Shown one piece after another: positions 1 to 10,970 of a stretch of DNA of 64,000 bases. The notes beneath the pieces were generated by a model. The model saw nothing but the letters and a program-made list of their open reading frames with translations. It was not told where the DNA came from and did not search any database. The position numbers and the translations under genes are program-made. The number at the start of each line of letters is the position of its first letter. Position 1 is the first letter of the stretch. Source of the DNA: Puccinia triticina (taxonomy: Eukaryota; Basidiomycota; Pucciniomycetes; Pucciniales; Pucciniaceae); assembly GCF_026914185.1 (NCBI RefSeq), contig NC_070571.1:2852001-2916000 (forward strand), read 5' to 3'.

Positions 1-720
1 AAGATATCAAGCGCTGTAGGGACTCTTGTGGGACACTAAAGGTTTATTTGGTGAAAATATCCTCTGAGGGGGAAATAAATTGCTAATAGGTTGAAAGGCT
101 ATTACAACTTACGGGTGGTTTGAAAGATCTGCCCCTCTAATGGTACTATGCAAATAACTAAGAGTCTTGTAATCAATATTTATAAAGATGTGGCTGATTC
201 CAAGATAGATCTTACTTTTGTATAGTAATCTCTATCAGACCTAGATTCCTCAAATCACTATTCTTGCAGATCTGTTACAACTTCTGATGCTGGAGGGATA
301 ATGTAATCCAGTGGGATCAATTATGTAAAATACAATTGTTGTTGATGTTGGGTTGTTGATGAGAAGGTTGGTAATGATCTCTTCCTTAAGCAATCTCTTG
401 ATAAGGCACTTTAATCAATACTAGAGCTCCTGGTTGCTACTACACTACTACTACTTGTTATAATTGTTGTTGATGAAGTTGGTAATAATCTCTTCCTTAA
501 CAATCTCTTGATAAGGCACTTTAATTACTACTAGAGCTCCTGACTACTACTACTACTACTGACTCAAACTTAACACTACCACTACCACTACCACTACCAC
601 TAAACTACCACTAAACTACCACTGTAACTAAACTAACCACTGTGACCAAACCTCTGTAGGCTGATGGGGAAAAGATCTGATGAGGGGGGGAAAGAGGCCT
701 CCTTATATATTGAAGGGTGA
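1..720. repeat. Non-coding repeat region: 111-bp tandem duplication and ACC/ACT microsatellite
   Basis: No supported gene. The block beginning TTGGTAATGATCTCTTCC at 368 recurs at 479, giving a 111-bp tandem duplication with a few substitutions. From about 541 to 645 the sequence is runs of ACT and ACC with interspersed AAACTACC, an imperfect triplet microsatellite. Confidence 0.7.
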
Positions 721-766
721 GGGAATTTAGCTCCAGGGGAACTCCTTGTGAGGGCTATTTTCTGCA

Positions 767-918
767 GGGGATATCAGTTGCACAGCAAGATATGCATGTG
801 TTTCACTGCCTGCCAAACAATGAGGTAATGGATTCTGCAGGAGGGGATATCAGTTGCACAGCAATATATGCATGTGTTGCACTGCCTGCCAAACAATGAT
901 GTAATTGATTCTGCAGGA
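767..918. repeat. Two-copy tandem repeat, 76-bp unit
   Basis: The unit starting GGGGATATCAGTTGCACAGC at 767 recurs at 843 with only a few substitutions. It also contains GCACTGCCTGCCAAACAATG. Short open frames in it on both strands are repeat artefacts. The stretch from 919 to 1683 is AT-rich and pyrimidine-rich and holds no gene that I can see. Confidence 0.85.
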
Positions 919-1683
919 AGCTCCTTGAACACCTTATCTGCCTGAATATGCTGCACTGCATGATATCATGTGTTGCTAGGTGAACCAAACAACCTTCCGT
1001 AACCTACCATATGCCTGCATTTCCAGCTGTTGCCTTCTTCCATCCAGAATATTGGGGGTCAAAGCCTCTCCTCCCACATTGCTCCTTCCTTCCTTCTTCC
1101 TCCTCACCTCATTAATACTTCCACCCATATCCCATCATACTGAATCCTAGACCCTTATAAAGTAATATACCACCTTTATAAAGCTAATATACCCTTATAC
1201 AAGTAATATACCCTTATAACACTGCCTTACTTGATACACCACACCATCCTCCCTTCCATTCCTGTTTGAGACATGTTCTCCCAATACCTTCCACCTCTTC
1301 TATTGATACACCACACCATCCTCCCTGCCATCCTACCTAGTCATGGTCCTCCATTCCATCCCTGATCACGCCGTCCATCCTACATGATCCTAGTCTGCCA
1401 TTCCGTCCGTGCTAACACTATCCCTCATCCATCTGTCTGTAATGAATCCATTCCTCCCATCAACACATACACTGCTTGTATTATATATAACTTCCTCCTC
1501 TTATAATGAATGATAGCTGTATCTATGCTGTCCCAATACCTCTGCAATGTGCTTTTGGCATTGTCACGCCAATGGAGCACCACAGCGCTTGTTGAGGTTC
1601 CAGTCGTCCAAGATGTAATGACAGGAGACTACCATGAACAAGGACTGGTTAGAGGAATTCCATAGGTTGGTGGTTAAGGCAAC

Positions 1684-2491
1684 TCAATCAGTTTTTTGCA
1701 CTTCAGCCAGGAGCTTTGTCTTCATTGATGTATACATCTTCATTACGTCAGTCTTCACGTTACCGCGGGAGATGAATTTAAACCGTGGCTGTAAAGAGGC
1801 TATGAACGCTTGGAACATCGGATTATTGACCAAGTTGAAGGGTTGCTCGTGTACAACGATCATCTTGATCAATAAGTCGCGGGAAATTTCTTGAGAGAAA
1901 TTCCAAGTCGAGGCTGACGTACTATCACCAAACTTCAGTAGCAATTGCTTGTGCTTGCTGATGTGGGAGCTACATAGCTCAAGGTGGCGCCAGAGGTGAT
2001 TGGTTCCATTGGAACTTTTCCCTTCCATCTTGAGCTTACATGCCTTGCACACCGCATGGACGTTGGTCCCTGGAAAAGATCAATTAATGTTAGCTTTGAA
2101 ACAGGATGAAGTTGTCATACATGGCACGACTATACTGACCGTTAACTTCCTTATTGAAGTGAGTCCAAACATTGCTGGTAGTCTTTTGTTTCTTCTTCTC
2201 TGGAGCTGTGTCTTTGTTACTGGTGACCGTTCCGCTTTGGTTGGCAAGTTTCTGTTGTGAGACATTAGGAGTTGGGGTGGCCAAATCTTTGGTTTCAGTG
2301 CTAGACACTTGGGTTGGAGTTGGACCCTGGGAGGAAGCGGAAGGTTCCACAGCCGGTGATCGTATACGTTTTGTTGCTCTGGTGAATCTCGCCATTGGGG
2401 TGTGGGTCCTAGGAGATGTGGAAGCCAGAAAAAGCTCAGAGAGACCATCAGAAGTCAATATTCCCTGGTCATAGTCGGGGAATTGGGTCAA
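1684..2491 (-). pseudogene. hAT transposase, N-terminal fragment with BED zinc finger
   Basis: This is the N-terminal part of a hAT-superfamily transposase. Exon 1 (2491-2140) carries a Ser/Thr/Pro-rich leader ending in VWTHFNKEVNG. A 70-bp intron (2139-2070, GT..AG, branch site CTAAC) joins it in phase to exon 2 (2069-1684). Exon 2 supplies the zinc ligands of a BED finger, CKAC then HLWRHLELC. The following stretch ends FISRGNVKTDVMKMY, like the segment before the catalytic core in this family, and then meets a stop. The catalytic and C-terminal dimerisation domains are absent, so this is a truncated copy. Upstream, to about 2672, the GC-rich sequence ending CCATCCTG matches the terminal region of the larger hAT element at 24456-30938. 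The family assignment is firm; the intron is inferred from splice signals and reading phase. Confidence 0.8.
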
Positions 2492-2672
2492 AGTCGGGCT
2501 TTCGGGTCGACCTGAAAAAGGAAAAGGCTTCCCAAACCCGGCCCAAGAAATTTACCAGCCGGGTCGGGTTGGGTGCGGGTCAGTCAATTTTCTTCCAAAA
2601 TGTGTCCGAACCCAACCCCCGACCTGTCACGTCTCAGGTCGGCTTTGGGTTGGCCCGCCCAATTACCATCCT
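2492..2672 (-). repeat. hAT subterminal and terminal region
   Basis: Read on the minus strand, this begins CAGGATGGTAATTGGGCGGG and continues with repeated GGGT/ACCC words. The end of the large hAT remnant at about 30938 has the same layout on its minus strand (GGATGGCTATCAGGCGG, then GGCCTGG and GGACACAT). It is therefore probably the 5' terminus of the hAT fragment at 1684-2491. No gene is visible from 2673 to 2960. Confidence 0.5.
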
Positions 2673-2960
2673 GAATAGGAGGTAAGTAAATTGTTGCAGA
2701 AGCCCAATTATACAGCAAGGATTGGAAGCTGACTGTCTGTCACATCTATGTTAGACAACAGCTTCTCCGGTTCCTTAGCAGCTCGTATTTGGAGTCCTTG
2801 AGGATCAAGCTCCATTGAGTTTAAGTAAGGAAATTCTTGCCAACTAAACTCAAGTCAAACTGAGTATAGGTGCTGACACCAAGTCTAATTGATCTTAACA
2901 GAACTTCTGTTCTTGTAGCACGATCTCGTGTCAAAGTCTGCACTGCAGCGTTTCTATTTC

Positions 2961-5509
2961 TCAATCTATCTTTCTCTGAAGAGTTGGCCTTGTATCCACT
3001 CTTAGGTACAAGCTTGTTTCATTTCTCATTTTTATATCTCCTAGCTTGTTAGGATAGATTGCGTACTTCCACAAGAAATATAAACTCTTAGTCTTGTGAA
3101 ACCTCACAGTGACAGAAGAGGTTATTGATGATGGAGAAGAAGAGACAGGAGCAGTAGAAACAGAGGCGGGAACAGCACTAGCTGGAACAGAGCAAAGAGA
3201 GTGAATTGGGAGAGAAAGTGGGGCCAGATTGACTGAACGTTTGACCATCGGATAAGGGATGCACCAGCGGTTACAATTGTGATCAAAAGGGCATTGGAAA
3301 ATAAGTCGATTGACCTTGTTAAAAATGTCAAAGGAGTCTGCTGTTTGGTTATATATAAAAGACCAATCAGCCTTCCGGAGGGCCGCAAGCAAGATGAGAG
3401 TAGAGGACGCTTGCTCACAAAACAATACTCCATTTACGGTGATTGTTGATCCGCCCGGCCCTCGGAAATGAAGCGATCCTGCGCCTGATATATAGGCTCC
3501 AGACCCTGCAGTTGCTACATTGAGAGCAAAGGGTCTTTTGAGCACTCGGAAATCATGTAGAAGGCTTTTGTCCCCAGTGAGATTGTGGGTTGCCCCAGAG
3601 TCAACAATAGCTGCTGTACTTACGTCAATTTTGGCTGTCATGGCCCCAAAATCCACATCAGCGATGCCATCGGGAAGCCCATCCACTTCTGCTTCCTTAG
3701 CCGAAGGCCCACCCCCCGTTGATTCTTGGATTTGAACCAATTGGCTGGTGGTGGTTGTCGTTGAGATTGACCCGGCTGAGGTCAATAAGAGTCAGCCGGC
3801 CGGTAAGTCGATGGCTGTTGAGGTTGTTGCATTGACTGTTGGTTGAATTGAACGGGGGGGTATGGCTGAATATTTGGTTGGTAGAATTGCTGGGGAAAGG
3901 CCAGTTGTCGATGTTGAAAGCTGGTGGGAGAATTGGTGTAGGGCAAAATGGGTGGCCGGTACACGGCACCAATCATCGGCAGGAAAGGTGGTTGCTGATA
4001 TGCTGTGCGAGGAAAGATTTGGGGTCGGTATGACAGAGCACCGGGTCCTCTTTGCTGTCAATTCACTGGCTGGGATCTGGCTCGAGTCGGGCAATCACAA
4101 AGATAATGGGCTCTATCGCCGCAACTCCAGCACCTGTTGGCTGTGACGTGAAAAAAGTGAAGAGCGTCAGACCACTCAGACTCCGGGATGTCTGCCAGGA
4201 ATGCGGCCTGATCAAAAGGCGGCAGATTGCTGTTGGTGTTCAAGAGTGCTGGTGACGTTCCACTAGATAAAACCTGTCGAGACAAAGGTCAAGTATGATT
4301 GTCTTGCAATTTGCAGGCCGACAGGATTTGCACAAGTCTGTTGAAGGTCAGCGTGACGCTTTCTTTGGACGTTTGAAGCTCCAATTCGACTCTTCTGTTG
4401 AAATCTTGTCCTATGGAGGTATCTCTGCCAATACTGCTTTGCAATATAAAACCCATAAAAACGTCCGCAGTTAGTTTGACCTTTAGGTTCTTCCACTCGG
4501 TCACAAGATCCTTCAGTCGTGCTGCCACCCCAGCCAAGGTAGGATTGTCGGAATTTTTGAACTCAATAAACCGGTAAAAGACGTCCAGTTGTGCGGCTCG
4601 GCTGACTGTCTTGAATTTCTTGAACATGAGCTGATACATGTCATAGCAGGTGCCGGAATTGTGAACATCAGATTTGAGCGACTCGTGAATCATTGCGAGA
4701 AAAATTGCTTGACCAATCTTTTTGAGAACCGAGTTTCCATTCTTCTCAACAAAGAATTCTTTGTTGTTTAGGTGGATACCACATTTCTCCCCTAGCTCCC
4801 GATGCCAGAGTTTGAAGTTGGAACCATCAGCTGAAAGGACGGCATGATTGGGAATTTTGGTTGTAGCTGCTTGAATAGCTTGGCCAAATATCTTTGACTC
4901 TTCAAGTTGAATTTTCGCCTCGGCTAGATCGGCTGCATGTTGGGATGCTGACAGGTGAGGCGGTGGTTCCATGGCAAAAGAGACCGGGGTTGGGTGATTA
5001 GGGGAAGGCGGGGAAGGAGGGATGGTGATGTTGGAGGAAGACTCAGCCTCTTGTGACGGCACCGTCAATGCAAACGAGGGAGGGGGAGGAGCAGGTGGAG
5101 GAAAGATTGGTTTTCAAAAAGTTGATCAAGGAAGAGGTACGTAGTGGCGCTCTGTCAAAGCAACTTCTGCGTCAGATGGTAAAAGGTTGGGAAGCGCGGG
5201 AAGTTGAGGGTAATATTGATTTCTGGGCGTGGCTGGCCAAGCTTGTTGCCAAGCACCTGGGATCCGTTGATTGATGACTGTGGTTTCGCCCGGCAAGAGA
5301 GCTGACTCAGTTGTAGGCTGGTTTCTGGGTCCGGGAACTTGACCGAAAATTTGTTCCAGACAATGGGGGGTGTCACAAATTGATGCTGTGACGGCGTCGA
5401 CGAGGTCTTGACCACTGAGCTCTGCAATTGAGCGACCGGACCAGGCGGAGGAGGCGGACGTGCGGCGGAGTGATCCAGAAGGGAGGGCTGGTTGGTTGGG
5501 ATTAGACAT
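2961..5509 (-). pseudogene. Truncated Ty1/copia Gag and protease polyprotein
   Basis: Gag and protease part of a Ty1/copia-type LTR retrotransposon. A Pro/Ser-rich N-terminus (from 5509) is probably spliced to the Gag core; a GT..AG pair near 5134-5045 would join them in frame. The Gag core (5068-4289) has the UBN2-like helical pattern with LWHRELGEK and FKNSDNPTLAGVAARLKDL. After an in-frame TGA, the same frame gives a CCHC zinc knuckle, CWSCGDRAHYLCDC (4285-4058), then a Gln/Pro-rich spacer with further TGA stops. A frameshift leads to the aspartic protease, with active-site VDSGATHNL and later SGAGSLHF (3785-2961). Integrase, reverse transcriptase and RNase H are missing. The premature stops in the Gag frame are TGA. 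I found no matching pair of LTRs, so boundaries are uncertain. Confidence 0.8.
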
Positions 5510-5549
5510 AAAACAGGAAAAGACAAGGAGGCGGGGAGGTAGACCAAAG

Positions 5550-6899
5550 AGTCACCCGAAGCAAGCGAGCAGTCTGAGACTACTTGCTCAATCGTCTGAG
5601 TTCTTCAGAAAAGGAAAAAAGAGGGAGTAGACTTTGGATTCACAAGATTGCGTCTAAGCCCTACCCCGTGCCAGGGAGTAGATTTCACGGTTTTGGTGTA
5701 CTGCTTCGCTTTATCGCAATGTGCTTGTTTTTCCTCCGTCAGAGAAAGTTTAAGGGAATTCAAGGAAGAACTCAGGAAATCAAGCAAATAGTTGCAGGTA
5801 CTCGATTACCTCAGAAGATCCGATGGACCACGAGGGCCGGAGAAGGAAGATGATGATGAAATAGGATAGTCGGTGACAATTGCAAGATGAAGAGAGGAAA
5901 GAAAAAAATTTCCTGGGGCGATTACTCCCTGTGCTGGGATACCCGTGCCGAAAAAGATGATAAAATTGGATTCAGGACAATTACGCTTGGTTCAAAGCTA
6001 CCTAATTGGAGTAGAGATAGGGATAGATAAAGGTATGGCAAGATTTACAGGCTCATAACCTGAAGTGACTGAAAAGTAGATAATAACAATGCAAGTGGAG
6101 GAACAAGCTCTACAGCTTGTTCCCGGGATCAAATGTGGTCTCGTGGGAGGGCAAGTGTCACAGAGCTGTAACCTAACAGTCAGGTTACAGCAAGAATGAC
6201 GTGCAGAAAAGCAGGCGGAGCTGAAGGACTAGTGCGGGAAAGTGTCAGATGAGTGGGACCGGGTGGGAACGGTGACGTGCATGGAGGGAAGGACGGGAAA
6301 AGGCTCAGGGATTTCTCTTCTCTTTCCTCATCCTATTATCCTATCATCTTACGGATTACTCATTATTGTACCTACACTTACGGACGTACTGGAGTATTAG
6401 GAGAGTTATAAAGACCTTATCTCTACTTTCAGAGTTGATTGCAGAGTGCAGAGCTTTATTCACTTGCAGATTATTACACTATAGATCAGGCTCAGAGAGG
6501 AGCGCTGAAGGCTAGCGGATAGTAGCAGTGCGGAGCCAAGTCACCAATAATCACACAGCCCGGACACAAATACTCTTGAAGAAGGTGGTTAGCGGAAATT
6601 TCCACCGACTTACCAGCTTTTATTCTCACAACGCTCAAGGCTGACAGTGCCAGGAGGATTTTGTATTGACCAAATCTTGCTTATCAAGAAGATCACTAGT
6701 TTAATCCCATCCAATATAAAGACTTGCACACCAATCTCCTCCTCAGACTTTGTTTTCAATCCCTCCATTGAAATGTACTGGTCTTACTAGTCAGTTATTG
6801 GTTGTTTACTTTATCTTTACCAAGGATCATAACTGGATGTAACCTTTGCCGTCAACTTCCTTGCTTGCTTCTCTATGGCCCTGGAAGACTCCGACTGGT
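5550..6899. other. No gene; LTR-like or leader sequence
   Basis: No convincing coding region. On the minus strand GGTAATCGAGTACC near 5800 resembles a primer-binding site, so the sequence to its right may be the 5' LTR of the copia remnant at 2961-5509. A plus-strand purine run followed by TGTCACAGAGCTG at about 6157 could instead start a different LTR. No duplicate copy exists in the window to settle it. Confidence 0.3.
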
Positions 6900-7447
6900 T
6901 GGATCTTGACCATCTTATATACTATGTGAGATATGTATATGGCATCTGCTTCCCTTCAAATGATTGTGTCTGGCAACTTGGTTGATTGCCTGAAGACCTT
7001 TTTTGATGACAACTGGGGCGGCAAAGGATCTCAATTGGTCCATGGTTTCATATCCACAGCCTGGGGCGCTCCAGTTTTGTGGGCCTTAAAATGTCAGACA
7101 TGCTGCGCAAGGTTGATGTGTCAAGCCAAGTACATTGCTCTTTCCTTTGCCTCCAAGGATGCCTTTTACCTTTTGTCCCTCCTGTCAAAATTCTTCCTGG
7201 TTTCCCCACCACTCATCCTCTCTGACAACAAGGTGGTGGTCCATATCAGAAAAGACTGTGGCACTTGCAATGAAAATTTTCACATTGATTGCAAGTTTCA
7301 CGTGATCAACAAGCTCCTCTATCATTGCAAAGCTTGTCTGGACTGTATCTTGACTGATCACCAACTGGCCAATATCTTTACCAAGGTCCTGGAATGGAAG
7401 AAAGTAAATGAGTTTGCTGCTCAGATGGGTCTGTGGATCCTGTCATC
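6900..7447 (+). pseudogene. Ty1/copia RNase H remnant
   Basis: C-terminal RNase H domain of a Ty1/copia polyprotein in decayed form. Readable landmarks in order are DDNWGGKGSQ with VHGFISTAWGAPVLW, then CQAKYIALSFASKDAFYLL, then LILSDNKVVV, and finally TDHQLANIFTKVLEW, which matches the ADIFTK ending of copia RNase H. It lies in the opposite orientation to the Gag-protease remnant at 2961-5509, so the two need not come from one element. A polypurine tract and a TG start follow at 7812-7824. No reverse transcriptase core precedes it. Confidence 0.75.
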
Positions 7448-7811
7448 CACTTTGGCAAGTATAGGGGGGAAGGTATATGCTAGCTGCAACAAACATACAC
7501 CCCCCACAATTGTCTGTCTCCTTCCCGGATCTGCTGCATCACACAGTTGATTAGTTCAACAGTTCTTAACCTATTATGCTTTATTTCTTGCACTTGGTGT
7601 TTAGGTTTCCTCCAGCGTCTGGCTTCTCCTCATTTACCTGGTTATCTGAATCTCCATCATTCTGTTCTTCCCTTCTTGTCTCTGATTTTTTTCTTCTTTC
7701 CAATTCTTTCTGTACTCTTCTTATTCATCCAATCCGTCTTTTATCATCCATCAATAACTCTATTTCAGTTTTTTATATTGTTTGTTATTTCCTTTCTTTT
7801 TCCTCCTTTTT

Positions 7812-8100
7812 TGAGGGAGGGAGTGTTATGAAAGTACATTTCTTTACAAAAAAGAACCATCAATCAAATTTGGGAGAAAATATCTCCCCATCACTGGTGC
7901 AAGCCAAATTCAAGCTGCAGAAAGCAGCTGCTGATTTTCCAGCTTCTTCTTCTTCAGTGGACAGCAAGCACATAGCTGGTGTGCTGCATGACTGCTACCT
8001 TCAGGTTTGTTGGATAGCTGCCTCAAAGTGGGGGCATTCTGCTGAATCAGAGGATCAACCACATGGCTGATTGTCACCATTTCCCCTATCCTCTGCTATC
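7812..8100 (+). repeat. Polypurine tract and start of a copia 3' LTR
   Basis: GAGGGAGGGAG immediately precedes TGTTATGAAAG at 7824. This is the arrangement of a polypurine tract followed by the TG that opens an LTR, and it lies downstream of the RNase H remnant. I cannot place the right end of the LTR; no CA end with a target duplication is evident before about 8600. No gene is seen between 7448 and 8639. Confidence 0.5.
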
Positions 8101-8639
8101 CTCTAAATCATCAAACAGAAAACAAATGGTTGGTGGACTACATGTCTTCTTCCCCTCAAATTAGCAGATAACCCACATACAGCAGTCCTTCACTATTGCT
8201 GTGATTCTCTTTTGAGCAAAAGTGAGCACTGTTTTTTTTATTCTGCCTGTGTAGCAGTTATCAGCTGTGGTACGCTTGATATCTGGTTTATCATAGCACA
8301 GGAGATACAAAGTTGGATCCTTGACTCATCCGCTTGGCAAACACACTGGCTATCTGTGGTGACTCTCTCAGATGCCAATCTAGATATTTGCAGGGAAATT
8401 GAGTGTTGGAGGTGTTGAATCAATGCTGGAGGGCCACAGATCTTGATAGCAACCCACCTCCAGCAAAGCTGGCCAAAATTGGCATCATAAAATGCTGAGA
8501 CCACTGAGCTGATGGTTTCTTGTGTGACCAAGCTTAGAATTGTTGCCCAAGTTAAGAATGTCTGGTTACAGGATCTTTGTTTTTTAGATTGGGAGGTTAT
8601 AGCTGTACACATGCAAATCAACATTGTACACATGATAAA

Positions 8640-9068
8640 CTACTCAATCTGTGCTTTCATCTTCTTCCTGGGCTCGCTAGGGCTGGGCCCATCTACTGCA
8701 GACGCAGGGGGCGGCACGGCAGGCTGCTTCTTCTTGGAGACCGCGGGTTTGACGACGGTAGGGTTATTGAACGGGGGCACAATGTGCTCCTTGAAGTAAT
8801 GTCTGCACGTATTTTGCCAGCCGGCATTGAGGCGGGAGTATTGGAGACACTCGGACCTGTGGCAGCGGAGGAACTTCTTCCTGCGCAGGTTCTTGCAGAT
8901 CTTGCGTTCAGGCAGGAGCAGTTTCCCGCAGGGGGCTTCGAATTGCACGCCGGGGATCTCGTGGGCCGTGCGGTGGCCGCAGGCGGCGCAGTCCAGAATC
9001 GTGCCCACGCACCAGTCGGCCAGCAGAACTGTCAGGCAGACGATGTACGCGACGGGGCGGTGTTTCAT
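8640..9068 (-). CDS. Small secreted cysteine-rich protein, candidate effector
   Basis: A 142-residue protein starting at the ATG at 9068. Residues 1 to about 24 form a signal peptide (MKHRPVAYIVCLTVLLADW), with Lys/Arg at the start and a hydrophobic core. The mature part has eight cysteines, including a DCAACGHR pair, and ends in a Lys/Pro-rich tail (KKKQPAVPPPASAV). No enzyme domain is recognised. An upstream in-frame ATG at 9287 would add 73 residues that bury the signal peptide, so the later start is preferred. Small secreted cysteine-rich proteins are typical of rust secretomes, and a host-directed role is an inference from that alone. The gene stands isolated between a copia remnant and repeat-rich DNA. 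No intron is needed. Confidence 0.6.
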   Translation of the reverse strand: MKHRPVAYIVCLTVLLADWCVGTILDCAACGHRTAHEIPGVQFEAPCGKLLLPERKICKNLRRKKFLRCHRSECLQYSRLNAGWQNTCRHYFKEHIVPPFNNPTVVKPAVSKKKQPAVPPPASAVDGPSPSEPRKKMKAQIE

Positions 9069-10325
9069 TCTCCAGGTGTGTTTCGAACGAGATTGCGACT
9101 GGGCACGGGATTGAACACTGCGATGGTCCGGCAAGTCTTTAATGGTCGCCGATAACCGTTGTCCTATTTCAGGAGATCCAAGCCGCTGACCCGTGCCGTT
9201 ATCCGATGGGATCCCACATGTCGATGGCCAGCCAAGCAGAGGACACGGACACAAGTGCGTGTGAAGATGGGCACGATGGACCATCAATCACACGGACTTC
9301 AATGGCCGTCGACGCGGAAAAAGAAGCCCTGAAGAGTGGAGAAAGATTGCAGGAGGCCCTACCAAGGAGTCCTCCTCCAACGCCTGACCCTCGAGGATAC
9401 GAGGAGTGCAGCGCCGAGAAGCACCCCGGGCAAGGGGGTGTGCACCAGATCATGAACCCCGTTGTTCCCAATCGGCTGAACAGATGATGGCAATGTCTCC
9501 GCGGCCCCGGCGCTGGTCGACGGGGAGGTGACGATGTTCACTCGAGCAGCACGGCGGTGGCTGATGCAGCCCCGGCGCAGACAATCCATCCGGACTTCGA
9601 CTCACTTCCATCTTCGGAGGGCCTGGGGTATACAACAGCCTGGCTGGCGCGGGGCGCCCCAGACGAAGCGAGCAGACAAAGCGCTGGGGCCGGCGTCTGC
9701 CTTCACATCGGTGAAATTTGCCTGAAAGAAATGACAATAATCCTTACCTTTTTGTGCTAAGGCCCCTGCACGGTGCTGCCTTGGTTTCATCACGCTCTAC
9801 ATCTACACTCAGACTCTTGAGATGCCTGGCAGCTATCTCCTGCCACCTTTGTGTGCATTTGTCTCCTTCCCAAACCCAAGATACAAGGCAAGTAGTACAA
9901 AAACTTCATGCTGGCAAAACAGTCAAGGTATGCTGTTTTTCAAATGAGCTCCCTCGGAATCTTGAGTGAACATGCCCAAGTGCATGGTCCCACAAGCATC
10001 CCGCACCATCTGGACGCTCTCGGATCTGTCAACCCAGTTTCAATAAGGACACCTGTCATTTTGTTTCTCTTGAGGAAAGCGTATGGATGTTTTGCGGACC
10101 TCATGCTTGGCTTTTGCAACCCCCCATCTTTGATGTGTTATCATGAGCAAGGAATGAGGAAATGTGAGGATCTTATAAGAGCATTGAAAATTAGCCAAGA
10201 TGCAGGGCTTTCTTAATATCCAAAAATAGTGGTGAAATCTTCAGAGGTAAGGGAGCTGCTGCAACCTTTGTTGGAAAGGGTATTTTTGGCCATTCCTCTG
10301 AGGCCTAAATCACCAATGCAGCGTA
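9069..10325. other. No supported gene
   Basis: Short overlapping open frames occur on both strands in GC-rich sequence up to about 9740. None has a recognisable domain, a spliced continuation or a start that stands out. I see no repeat longer than chance level here. Confidence 0.5.
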
Positions 10326-10970
10326 AGTCCCTCCGGTGGAGGCTCCACCCTCAGACTTAGCAAAGTTTGGAACTTGCCACAAGTCGTGATTGCCTATGGG
10401 GGCAGACAGCCCTAACTTAGCTAATTCCCTCCTCCTTGGGGGAGCAAAGCAACCTCCAAAGGAGGGACTTACAGGCTATGTCAACCCTGCAGCAGTAGAG
10501 AATTAGCACTTTTGGCAGAGACTTTTTTAAAATCAATCTGCGGGCTTTGTTTCTGGACCTTTTTTTATCTAGTTTTCATTTCTGGGATGGCTTAAGCTGT
10601 CCCCTTCTTTCTACAATTTTTTCTTGTCTCCAACTCCTCTGGTTGAGCTGCAATCATTGTTGTAACATTATCAATTTCAGATTCTGTGCAGTGCAAAATG
10701 TGGAATGCACAATGAAGTGGACACTTGTCAGTCACAAAAAGGACTTCATGGGGCACTCAAGGCCCCAAAAAATTTGTAAAATTTGTAAAACAAAACTCCA
10801 TGATGTTGTGCACATTTTGCTCCCCCAACATTTTATTACCTGGTGACAAATGGCGCGTCCAGAGAGGATTGAAAAAGGTCATTTTTTCCAATTCTCTACT
10901 GCTACGGGGTTGACATAGCGCACAAGTCCCTCCTTTGGATGGTGTCCCCCCTTCAATAGAGGGACTGTTA
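10326..10970. repeat. Hairpin family: AAGTCCCTCC / GGAGGGACTT copies in inverted pairs
   Basis: Copies of a short element with arms AAGTCCCTCC and GGAGGGACTT lie at about 10326-10472 and 10922-10970. The sequences GGCTATGTCAACCC and GCAGTAGAGAATT beside the first recur inverted at 10893-10920, so the two units form an inverted pair around 385 bp of anonymous sequence. Further copies lie at 13887, 14420, 14560, 42331 and 43238. No coding capacity. Confidence 0.6.

Noticed and set aside
9199..9793. Several 60-95-codon frames on both strands
   Set aside because: Mutually overlapping in GC-rich sequence, with no domain, start context or splice structure.
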